Origin: an uncultured Muribaculaceae bacterium
Lineage (GTDB): Bacteria; Bacteroidota; Bacteroidia; Bacteroidales; Muribaculaceae
DNA: 64,000 nucleotides
Direction: 5' to 3'
Assembly (NCBI GenBank): GCA_958439725.1
Contig: CAUBWJ010000002.1
Location: 1-64,000, forward strand
Shown here one piece after another: positions 9,140 to 16,561 of the stretch. The translations under genes were made by a program, and so were the position numbers. The notes under the pieces are model-generated. The model was not told the origin of the DNA. It saw nothing but the letters and a program-made list of their open reading frames with translations, and did no database searches. Positions within the stretch are counted from its first letter, which is position 1, and the number at the start of each line of letters is the position of its first letter.

Positions 9140-9643
9140 ATGAAAATCGGAATCTTTTATGGCTCGACCACCGGAACTACCGCGGAGGTCGCCGGTAAAA
9201 TAGCAAAAGTAATGGGAGTGGAATCGGCCGACGTGCACAATGTGGCAGAAACGGCCCCTTCCCGTCTCGGAGACTATGACCTGAATTTGGTAGGTTCGTC
9301 CACATGGGGCTCGGGCGAGGTGCAGGACGATATGGCATCATTCCTTGATGGTGTAAAGGCATTGTCGCTCAAAGGCAAGACGGTTGCAGTGTTCGGTTGC
9401 GGCGATGATACCATGCGCGATACTTTCTGTAACGCAGTCGGGGAAATTTACCGGATCTTCAAGGATACCGGCGCCCGCATGATCGGTGATTTCAATGCGC
9501 TCGGTTATGATTATGAACGTACAGGTGCGCAGATTGATGACAAGATCGTAGGGCTTGTTCTTGATGAGAATAATCACAGTGATCTTACCGACCGCAGAAT
9601 AGCCGAGTGGAGCTCTAAAGTTGAGAGCCAATATGGTGAATGA
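9140..9643 (+). CDS. fldA: Flavodoxin
   Basis: A 167-aa FMN-binding electron carrier. The phosphate loop GSTTGTTAE is at residues 8-16, the isoalloxazine-stacking SSTWGSGEVQDDM near 53-65, and FGCGDDTMRDTFCNAVG near 86-102, as in long-chain flavodoxins. It probably serves pyruvate:flavodoxin oxidoreductase-type or similar low-potential reactions. It is a single gene with its own 5' region (8908-9139), where I do not find a clean promoter. The start is ATG 9140. Confidence 0.96.
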   Translation: MKIGIFYGSTTGTTAEVAGKIAKVMGVESADVHNVAETAPSRLGDYDLNLVGSSTWGSGEVQDDMASFLDGVKALSLKGKTVAVFGCGDDTMRDTFCNAVGEIYRIFKDTGARMIGDFNALGYDYERTGAQIDDKIVGLVLDENNHSDLTDRRIAEWSSKVESQYGE

Positions 9644-9732
9644 TAGTTTTGTCCTGTCTTTTGTCTTGTGGTGGGTAGCTGATTATTTTGTATTTCTTTT
9701 CGCAGAAAATCGGAAAAATAGGAGTTGGGCAG

Positions 9733-9763
9733 TTGCGCGGTTCAAAAGTTTTGGTTAAATTTG
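9733..9763 (+). promoter_or_regulatory. Promoter of rpmH
   Basis: TTG (9733-9735), a 20-bp spacer, then TAAATTTG (9756-9763), an exact -7 box. It predicts a leader of about 40 nt before the rpmH ATG. Confidence 0.65.
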
Positions 9764-9807
9764 CAGCTCAAAAAGCGAAATAACAAAACGAATAAACAGA
9801 TACGGCA

Positions 9808-9963
9808 ATGAAAAGAACATTCCAACCCTCCAACAAGAAGAGAATAAACAAGCATGGTTTCCGTGAAAGAATGTCAACCGCCAACGGCCGCAAGGTTCTT
9901 GCCCGCCGTCGTGCCAAAGGACGTGCACGTCTCACGGTTAGCTGCTCGATAGCAAGCAAATAA
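9808..9963 (+). CDS. rpmH: 50S ribosomal protein L34
   Basis: A 51-aa basic protein that begins MKRTFQPSNKKRINKHGF and continues with RMSTANGRKVLARRRAKGRARLT, the unmistakable L34 pattern. It is a component of the large ribosomal subunit. The C-terminus ends SCSIASK, slightly longer than the minimal L34. It is monocistronic here, with its own promoter upstream and a large inverted repeat downstream. Confidence 0.97.
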   Translation: MKRTFQPSNKKRINKHGFRERMSTANGRKVLARRRAKGRARLTVSCSIASK

Positions 9964-10060
9964 TCATTCTTGTTTCGATAGAAAATATGAAGCTGTGTCG
10001 TAGCTTGGCTATGATGCAGCTTTCCTTGTGTAAACCTATTAAGGGGTTCAATAGAAAGGG

Positions 10061-10097
10061 GTTAGCTAATTTAGCTGTTATAGCTAAATTAGCTAAC
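10061..10097. terminator. Perfect 16-bp inverted repeat between rpmH and the aminotransferase
   Basis: GTTAGCTAATTTAGCT (10061-10076) and its exact reverse complement (10082-10097) flank a 5-nt loop. It sits between convergent genes, 98 nt after rpmH and 28 nt after the aminotransferase stop, so a two-way terminator is the simplest reading. The stem is unusually AT-rich (5 G/C of 16) and contains nested TAGCTAA repeats, and no long T-run follows. Confidence 0.5.
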
Positions 10098-10124
10098 TTA
10101 ATTCTTGCGGGATTCTCTAAAAGA

Positions 10125-11255
10125 TTATCTGAGGGCTTCTTTCAGCGCTTCGATAACGCGGGCTACTTCATAATCGGTGAGCGAAGAGCCGCTTGGCAGG
10201 CATAGTCCGCTTTCAAAGAGTTCGCGATCGAGTCCGTCACCGTAGGCAGGGCAGTCGGCAAACACGGGCTGCATATCCATCGGGCGCCAGAGTAATCTTG
10301 TTTCGATATGTTTTTCGGCCAACCATAGGCGAAGCTCGTCCGGTGTAAGGGGAGAATTGCTGTCCAGAAGTATTGTGGTGAGCCAGAAGTTTGAATTGAA
10401 ACGTTGTGAGGGGTTGTCGTGGACTTTCACACAAGCTACGTCTGCGAGTTCACGGTTATATATATCGTGGATTTCGCGCCTGCGGGCAAGGCGGCTGTCT
10501 ATGGTCTCAAGCTGGCCGATTCCTATGCCGGCGCTGATGTTGGACAGCCTGTAATTGTAACCTATCACTTCATGGTAATAGTAGGGTCGGTTTTCGCGTG
10601 CCTGGGTTGCCAGAAATTTCACTCTTGTCGCAGCTTTCTCGTCGGGGCAGATGAGCGCACCACCTCCTGAAGTGGTTATCATTTTATTGCCGTTGAAACT
10701 CATGGCACCGTATTCTCCGAAGGTGCCGCACATCTTGCCGTCGAGCGTTGAGCCCATTGCTTCGGCTGAGTCTTCCAACAGGGGGATTTCATGTTCAGCA
10801 GCAATGGCCGCAATCTCGTCAAGGCGTGCTGGCATACCATAAAGGTCTACCGCAATGATGGCCTTGGGTTTGCGTCCGGTGCGTTTTATGCGGTCGTCTA
10901 TCGCCTGGCGCAGGAGGTCGGGCGACATATTCCATGTTTCCGGTTCACTTCCCACAAACACCGGTTTAGCGCCGCAATATTTTATGGGGTTGGCAGAGGC
11001 TGCGAAGGTCAGTGACTGGCATATCACTTCGTCGCCGGGTTGTACGCCGAGCATTACAAGTCCCAGATGGATGGCAGCCGTACCGGCAGAGAGCGCCACA
11101 ACGGGACGTCCGCCGACAAATTCAGAGAGACGGCGTTCGAATTCGTCGACGTTCGGACCCAGGGGAACAAACCAGTCATCGGCAAATGCCTGTTCTATAT
11201 ATTTCATTTCGGTGCCGCTTTTATGGGGAAGCGACAGTTTTATCCAATTTTCCAT
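10125..11255 (-). CDS. DegT/DnrJ/EryC1/StrS-family sugar aminotransferase
   Basis: A 376-aa PLP-dependent enzyme that aminates a keto-sugar nucleotide. Family landmarks are ALSAGTAAIHLGL (about residues 54-66), AVDLYGMPA (about 135-143), LLEDSAEAMGS (159-169) and the PLP lysine in MSFNGNKMITTSGGG (Lys191). The exact substrate is not determined. It lies 24 bp after ugd and is surely co-transcribed, so the pair probably feeds an amino sugar into a surface glycan; the enzymes needed between UDP-glucuronate and a keto substrate are not in this window. Confidence 0.9.
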   Translation of the reverse strand: MENWIKLSLPHKSGTEMKYIEQAFADDWFVPLGPNVDEFERRLSEFVGGRPVVALSAGTAAIHLGLVMLGVQPGDEVICQSLTFAASANPIKYCGAKPVFVGSEPETWNMSPDLLRQAIDDRIKRTGRKPKAIIAVDLYGMPARLDEIAAIAAEHEIPLLEDSAEAMGSTLDGKMCGTFGEYGAMSFNGNKMITTSGGGALICPDEKAATRVKFLATQARENRPYYYHEVIGYNYRLSNISAGIGIGQLETIDSRLARRREIHDIYNRELADVACVKVHDNPSQRFNSNFWLTTILLDSNSPLTPDELRLWLAEKHIETRLLWRPMDMQPVFADCPAYGDGLDRELFESGLCLPSGSSLTDYEVARVIEALKEALR

Positions 11256-11279
11256 AACGGATATATTTTGGTTGAGTCT

Positions 11280-12593
11280 TTATTTACCTATGCAGTGGTA
11301 GTCGAAGCCTTCGTCAGCGAGTTCAGCCGGGTCGTAGATATTGCGGCCGTCCACAATCAGATTTCCGCGCATAGCCTTGGAGAGCACGCGCCATGACGGT
11401 ACTCTGAACTGTTTCCATTCGGTAAGCAGCGCTACAGCGTCGGCATCGTTGGCGGCATCATACATATCGCGGGCATACTCTACCGCATCGCCTATTCTTC
11501 TGCGGCATTCATTCATAGCCACAGGGTCGTAGACCGTGACCGAGGCACCGGCTTTGAGCAGATTCTCAATCACTACAAGCGACGGAGCGCAGCGCATATC
11601 GTCTGTCTCTGGTTTGAATGCCAGTCCCCATATAGCTATTTTCCGTCCGCGCAGATCCGAACCCAGCGCGCGCTCGATTTTGCGGAATACTATTCCTTTC
11701 TGCCGTTCGTTCACTTCCTCCACAGCCTCTATCACTTTCATCTCATAGCCATGGGCGCGGCCGGTGTTGGCAAGGGCCTTGACATCTTTGGGAAAACAAC
11801 TTCCGCCGTATCCGCATCCGGCATAAAGGAATTTACGGCCTATGCGGTCGTCGGCTCCGATGCCTTTGCGCACCATGTTGACATCGGCACCCACAAGCTC
11901 GCATAGGTTCGCAATGTCGTTCATAAAAGATATTCGCGTGGCGAGCATGGAGTTGGCCGCGTATTTGGTCATTTCGGCAGAAGCTATATCCATGAATATC
12001 ACGCGGAAATTGTTCAGGAGGAATGGCCTGTAGAGGCGTTCCATCACTTTTCTGGCTCTGGGGCTCTCGCAGCCTATCACCACCCTGTCGGGCGACATGA
12101 AGTCTTTTATCGCAGCCCCTTCTTTCAGAAATTCAGGGTTGGAGGCCACTTCGAATTCCACGTCGATTCCGCGGCGCGAAAGGCTGTTGAGGATTTCAGC
12201 CTCAACGATTTTGGAGGTTCCGACTGGTACGGTGCTCTTGGTTACGAATATCGTGTAACGCTCTATGGTGTTTCCGAATTCACGGGCAACCTGACGCACG
12301 TAAGAGAGATCGGCAGAGCCGTCCTCGTCAGGGGGAGTGCCTACGGCGCAGAACACAACTTCCGCATCATGAATGCATTCGGAGAGATCTGTGGTGAAAT
12401 GCAGGCGTCCCTGCTGCATATTTCTTATCACAAGGCTGTCAAGGCCGGGTTCATATATCGGGACTTTCCCTTCTTTAAGAGCGGTGATTTTATCGGCATC
12501 TATATCAACGCATGTCACGTCGATACCTACTTCGGCGAAACATGCTCCGGAAACGAGTCCAACATAGCCGGTTCCTACCACTACTATATTCAT
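11280..12593 (-). CDS. ugd: UDP-glucose 6-dehydrogenase
   Basis: Oxidises UDP-glucose to UDP-glucuronate with two NAD+. The 437-aa protein has the N-terminal Rossmann motif VVGTGYVGLVSG (residues 5-16), the central domain with EMTKYAAN (Lys210) and the catalytic cysteine in GYGGSCFPKDVKAL (Cys266), then the C-terminal domain with WGLAFKPETDDMR. The first gene of the ugd-aminotransferase pair; a TACCTTTG box (12628-12621) sits 28 nt upstream of ATG 12593. The product is a precursor for capsule or lipopolysaccharide sugars. Confidence 0.96.
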   Translation of the reverse strand: MNIVVVGTGYVGLVSGACFAEVGIDVTCVDIDADKITALKEGKVPIYEPGLDSLVIRNMQQGRLHFTTDLSECIHDAEVVFCAVGTPPDEDGSADLSYVRQVAREFGNTIERYTIFVTKSTVPVGTSKIVEAEILNSLSRRGIDVEFEVASNPEFLKEGAAIKDFMSPDRVVIGCESPRARKVMERLYRPFLLNNFRVIFMDIASAEMTKYAANSMLATRISFMNDIANLCELVGADVNMVRKGIGADDRIGRKFLYAGCGYGGSCFPKDVKALANTGRAHGYEMKVIEAVEEVNERQKGIVFRKIERALGSDLRGRKIAIWGLAFKPETDDMRCAPSLVVIENLLKAGASVTVYDPVAMNECRRRIGDAVEYARDMYDAANDADAVALLTEWKQFRVPSWRVLSKAMRGNLIVDGRNIYDPAELADEGFDYHCIGK

Positions 12594-12620
12594 CTGTCGG
12601 TGTCAATTTGGTTTTCACCG

Positions 12621-12628
12621 CAAAGGTA
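12621..12628 (-). promoter_or_regulatory. -7 box of ugd
   Basis: TACCTTTG on the minus strand, an exact TAnnTTTG match 28 nt before the ugd start. No clear -33 element is visible. Confidence 0.5.
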
Positions 12629-12654
12629 CATAAATCACACGATTTTTACGTATA

Positions 12655-12684
12655 TTTGCATCAATCGAATAATATCTATATTTG
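12655..12684 (+). promoter_or_regulatory. Promoter of the putative porin gene
   Basis: TTTG (12655-12658), an 18-bp spacer and TATATTTG (12677-12684). The first TTTG is itself the end of another TATATTTG (12651-12658), so two start sites are possible. Divergent from the ugd promoter. Confidence 0.55.
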
Positions 12685-12706
12685 CGCCTATATGCCAATT
12701 CTTGAA

Positions 12707-14725
12707 ATGAAAAAGCTCTATATATTAGCGTGCGCAGTGAGTGTGGCCGCCGGTCTGGAAGCTCAGACCAGACTCCAGTCACAGCCTGTTTCCTCGTCCA
12801 AGCCGAATAAAACTGTGGTGGCTCCAAGTTATGCGTGGGAACTTCTATCCCCACTTGGACTCCATACCCCTTCGACCATAGACACCACATTATATAATTA
12901 TTTCAGAATAGTCAATCCGTATTCTCCTTCCATAGCCTACGCGTCTACCGGAAATTATGGCTGCGAGGGAATAAATATGATTTTCGACGAGAGAGCGCCG
13001 ATGAGCGACTTCTTTTTCCGTGATGCTCTTCTTGCATGGCTGCCGATGCAGGGAAACCACCGGTTTTACAATACCCGCATTCCCATGACTCTTCTCAGTT
13101 ATTCAACCGGCGGCGGACGGGAAACGACTCAAGACCGTCTCACCGGAACGTTTTCCGGTAATGTCAATAGCAAACTGCAGATTGGTGCCAATGTGGATTA
13201 TATCTATTCAAAGGGTTCGTACGCCAATCAGAGTGTAAAGAATTTCACCTGGGGATTCTCCGCCAGCTATATAGGCGACAGGTATGAGGGGCAGGCCTTT
13301 TTCAATCACTACAACAGTCTGAATAAAGAAAATGGTGGAATTACGGACGACCTGTATATTACCGACCCGGCCCAGGTTCAGGGCGGCCAGACTTCGGTCG
13401 ACACCAAAACCATTCCTACGAATCTTTCCGACGCGCATAACCGCTTGCGGGGAGGGGAGTTCTACATGAATCACCGATACAAAGTGGGATATTGGCACGT
13501 TACACCTCCGAATGACACCATTCCGGGCGATACCGTCGAACACCGCACATATATTCCTGTGACAAGTTTCGTGTGGACTTTCGATTACCGGAATTCAAAT
13601 CATAAATTTCTGAACACCAATTCCGCTCAGGAGAAAGAGTTCTGGAAGAATCATTATTTCAGCAATGAGAATACCGATGAGTTCACAAAATATTATTCCA
13701 TATCCAATACTCTTGGGATATCCCTCCTTGAAGGATTCCACAAGTATGCCAAAGCGGGACTGGCCGCTTATCTCACACATGAGATGCGGCGTTTCCGTCA
13801 GGTGGAGGATTCGATAGCGCTGAGTGGAGCGCTTCGTCCCGAGGGCCTCACACCGTATCCTTTTGATTCAAAGTTAAAGGCAGAGCCTACCGAAAACTAT
13901 CTCTGGGCCGGAGTGCAGCTTACAAAGCAGAGAGGAGCGTTGCTCAGGTATGATATAGACGGTAAGATAGGTGTGGCCGGAGAGGCCGCGGGCGAGGTGA
14001 TAGCAAACGGCAACGTTTCCACTCGTTTCCGCCTTTTGGGCGATTCCGTGACAGTGACAGGATTCGGTCATTTTTCCAATCGCACCGCTCCACTGCTGAT
14101 GCGCCAGTATGTAAGCAACCATTTTATATGGTCAAATGATTTTGGAAAGACACGCCGTCTGCGTTTCGGAGGCCGGATTGATATTCCCCATACCGGCACA
14201 TCTCTCTCGGTAAGCGCACAGAACGTGCAGAATCTCATATATTTCAATTCCGACTGTATGCCGGTGCAGCATGGCGGGAGCGTCCAGATATTCAATGCTT
14301 CACTTGAGCAGAATTTCAGTGTGGGTATCCTTAACTGGAGAAACAAACTTACTTATCAGACGTCGAGTGATGAAAACGTGGTTTCCTTACCGAAGTTTTC
14401 CATCTACAGCAATCTTTATCTGTTGTTTACCGTGGCGCGGGTGCTTCATGTGCAGTTCGGAGTTGACTGCGATTATTACACAAAATATTATGCCCCGGGA
14501 TATCAGCCGGCAACTATGGCCTTCTATAACCAGCATGAGACCAAGGTAGGCAATTACCCCTATATGAGCCTTTATGCGAACATGAAGCTTAAGAAAGCCC
14601 GTTTCTTCGTTGTGATGGATCATATTAACCAGGGGCTTACCGGAAAGAATTATTTCTCGATGCCCCATTATCCCATGAATCCGCGCACGTTCCGGCTTGG
14701 AATTTCCGTGGATTTCGCCGATTGA
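12707..14725 (+). CDS. Putative outer-membrane porin (Porin_10-like)
   Basis: A 672-aa protein with an N-terminal signal peptide (MKKLYILACAVSVAAGLEAQ). It resembles the Bacteroidetes putative porins, with NTRIPMTLLSYSTGGG near residue 117, alternating aromatic/polar strands throughout and a final strand ending RLGISVDFAD, as expected for outer-membrane barrel insertion. The reading frame is open upstream to 12512, but the promoter and signal peptide place the start at ATG 12707 (ATG 12692 is an alternative). Substrate unknown. The solute-binding protein gene follows after 9 bp. Confidence 0.85.
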   Translation: MKKLYILACAVSVAAGLEAQTRLQSQPVSSSKPNKTVVAPSYAWELLSPLGLHTPSTIDTTLYNYFRIVNPYSPSIAYASTGNYGCEGINMIFDERAPMSDFFFRDALLAWLPMQGNHRFYNTRIPMTLLSYSTGGGRETTQDRLTGTFSGNVNSKLQIGANVDYIYSKGSYANQSVKNFTWGFSASYIGDRYEGQAFFNHYNSLNKENGGITDDLYITDPAQVQGGQTSVDTKTIPTNLSDAHNRLRGGEFYMNHRYKVGYWHVTPPNDTIPGDTVEHRTYIPVTSFVWTFDYRNSNHKFLNTNSAQEKEFWKNHYFSNENTDEFTKYYSISNTLGISLLEGFHKYAKAGLAAYLTHEMRRFRQVEDSIALSGALRPEGLTPYPFDSKLKAEPTENYLWAGVQLTKQRGALLRYDIDGKIGVAGEAAGEVIANGNVSTRFRLLGDSVTVTGFGHFSNRTAPLLMRQYVSNHFIWSNDFGKTRRLRFGGRIDIPHTGTSLSVSAQNVQNLIYFNSDCMPVQHGGSVQIFNASLEQNFSVGILNWRNKLTYQTSSDENVVSLPKFSIYSNLYLLFTVARVLHVQFGVDCDYYTKYYAPGYQPATMAFYNQHETKVGNYPYMSLYANMKLKKARFFVVMDHINQGLTGKNYFSMPHYPMNPRTFRLGISVDFAD

Positions 14726-14734
14726 TTCTTCCGG

Positions 14735-15562
14735 ATGAAAAAACTTAAAGGAATAGGAACAGGGCGGCTGTCGCTTTATCTGGGGTTGCTTCTGGCTGCC
14801 TTCGTCACAATGTGGCTTATTCGTACCTGCAGCATCCCGTCGCCGTTTTCGAAAGCCGGGGCGAAGCCGTCGGGCGGCGACACTCTGGATGTGGCCATAG
14901 ATTATGGTCCCATGTCGTTGTTTACCTATGACGACACATTGGGAGGCTTCAATTACGATATGATAAGGGAGATAGCGGCCGCAAACGGGCTCAAGGTGAA
15001 ATTCCACCCCGTCACCACTCCTGAGAGCTCTATCGAAGGCCTTGAGAGCGGGCTGTATGATATTGTGGTGAGCGATATTCCGGCAACTGCCGAGGCTTCT
15101 GAAAATGTGGTTTTTACCGAGCCGGTCTATCTTGATAAACAGGTGTTGGTACAGAGAAAGGATTCTTTAGGAAACGTTGCTGTTTCTTCACAGCTTGATC
15201 TGGCCGGCCGTGAGGTCTGGGTATCATCCGATTCCCCTTCGGCAATGCGTCTGCGCAATCTTTCTGCTGAAATCGGTGATACAATACTTGTGAAGGAGGA
15301 CCCTGAGTATGGTTCCGAGCAACTTGTGATGATGGTTGCGGTCGGTGACATCCCTCTTGCGGTGGTAAATGAAAAGACGGCCCTCAGGCTTGCAGGAGAG
15401 TACCCTGGAATAGATGTGTCCACAGCCATATCCTTTACCCAGTTTCAGACATGGGCTCTCCGGAAAAAAGAAATGGAGCTGACAGACAGTGTCAACTCCA
15501 TGATTAAGCGATATAAGCAGACGGATGCCTATAAGGATCTTTTAAGAAGATACGGCATATAA
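14735..15562 (+). CDS. Membrane-anchored solute-binding protein (family 3-like)
   Basis: A 275-aa protein with one N-terminal membrane segment (residues about 11-30, LSLYLGLLLAAFVTMWLI), then a periplasmic type-II binding domain: GGFNYDMIREIAAANGLKVKF, the DIVVSDI...A...E motif, VFTEPVYLDKQVLVQRKDS and the lobe-2 VNEKTALRLAGEYPG. It looks like the amino-acid-binding or MltF N-terminal domain. No transporter permease is nearby, and no lytic transglycosylase domain follows. It probably senses or binds a small molecule at the inner membrane. Co-transcribed with the porin gene (9-bp gap). Confidence 0.82.
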   Translation: MKKLKGIGTGRLSLYLGLLLAAFVTMWLIRTCSIPSPFSKAGAKPSGGDTLDVAIDYGPMSLFTYDDTLGGFNYDMIREIAAANGLKVKFHPVTTPESSIEGLESGLYDIVVSDIPATAEASENVVFTEPVYLDKQVLVQRKDSLGNVAVSSQLDLAGREVWVSSDSPSAMRLRNLSAEIGDTILVKEDPEYGSEQLVMMVAVGDIPLAVVNEKTALRLAGEYPGIDVSTAISFTQFQTWALRKKEMELTDSVNSMIKRYKQTDAYKDLLRRYGI

Positions 15563-15582
15563 TCGTCCGCTTCTTACAATGA

Positions 15583-16548
15583 TCAGGGAACTATTTTTAT
15601 ATTGTTCCCATTGAATACACCAAGCGAAAGCCTGTTCATTATTGATTTTATCGCGGCCTGTGCTTTGACGGAATTACCCGCCGAGTCAAGAGGCGGGGCG
15701 AACGCAGCAATGCCCATAACGCCGGGAAGCACACCCATAACGCCTCCTCCAACGCCGCTCTTTGCAGGTAGACCGGAAGTATAAAGCCAGTCGCCGGTAC
15801 TCTGGTAGAACCCTTCGGTGGCTATCAGAGAGACTATTTTCGGCATGAGTCCCTTGGCAAACGCCCGTTTGCCGGTTACGGGATTAAGTCCGTCGGATGC
15901 AATGGTGGCCGCGCACACGGAAAGCTGCTGGGCATTGACACCGAGCGAACATTGGCGCGTGTAAAGGTCAAGGCTCATCTCAACATCGTCGTAGATGCGG
16001 TTGAAGTTTTTCAGCATCCAGGCGATAGCGCGGTTGTTGTAATTGGTAGCTGATTCCGAATGGTACAGTTCCTGTATAAGTGGTGCTTCCGAGCCGCACA
16101 GGGCAGTCACGTTGTCAGTAATGGCCTTCCATTTGCCGTCAGCGTCGCCCTGCGGGCGCACGAGGGAGCATGTGGAAATGGCTCCGGCATTGACAAGCGG
16201 AGTGGATGGCCTGTCGTTGTCGAGCAGCATGGCGAATATGGAGTTGAAGGGGAGTCCGGTTGCATCGGCTCCTATCCGGGCGAGAAGCGCCTGCGATCCC
16301 CAGCTGTCCAGCACGAGAATGGCCGTGAGTACTTTCGAAATCGATTCGATTCCGAACCGGAAATCGGTATCGCCTATCTTGAAGGTGGTGCCGTCAAGAA
16401 GTGTTATGCTTATTCCGAAGAGTTCGGGATTGATATTGGAAAGATATGGGATATAATCGGCGTTCTTTCCTCCGGAAACAGTGCGACATTCGCCGTAGGC
16501 GCTTTCGAGCGCCCGGCGAATGTCGGCATGTGAAAGGGTAATGTCCAT
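15583..16548 (-). CDS. glsA: Glutaminase A
   Basis: Hydrolyses glutamine to glutamate and ammonia. The 321-aa protein has the beta-lactamase-like serine motif SxxK in FGIESISKVL (Ser69, Lys72), VNAGAIST, NNRAIAWMLKNF and the final SGVGGGVMGVLPGVMGIAAFAPPLD. Length is standard for the bacterial glutaminase family. It lies 13 bp downstream of htpG in the same direction and has no visible promoter of its own, so it is probably transcribed with the chaperone. Ammonia release could contribute to acid tolerance; that link is inference. Confidence 0.95.
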   Translation of the reverse strand: MDITLSHADIRRALESAYGECRTVSGGKNADYIPYLSNINPELFGISITLLDGTTFKIGDTDFRFGIESISKVLTAILVLDSWGSQALLARIGADATGLPFNSIFAMLLDNDRPSTPLVNAGAISTCSLVRPQGDADGKWKAITDNVTALCGSEAPLIQELYHSESATNYNNRAIAWMLKNFNRIYDDVEMSLDLYTRQCSLGVNAQQLSVCAATIASDGLNPVTGKRAFAKGLMPKIVSLIATEGFYQSTGDWLYTSGLPAKSGVGGGVMGVLPGVMGIAAFAPPLDSAGNSVKAQAAIKSIMNRLSLGVFNGNNIKIVP

Positions 16549-16561
16549 GGGACAGTAATTA

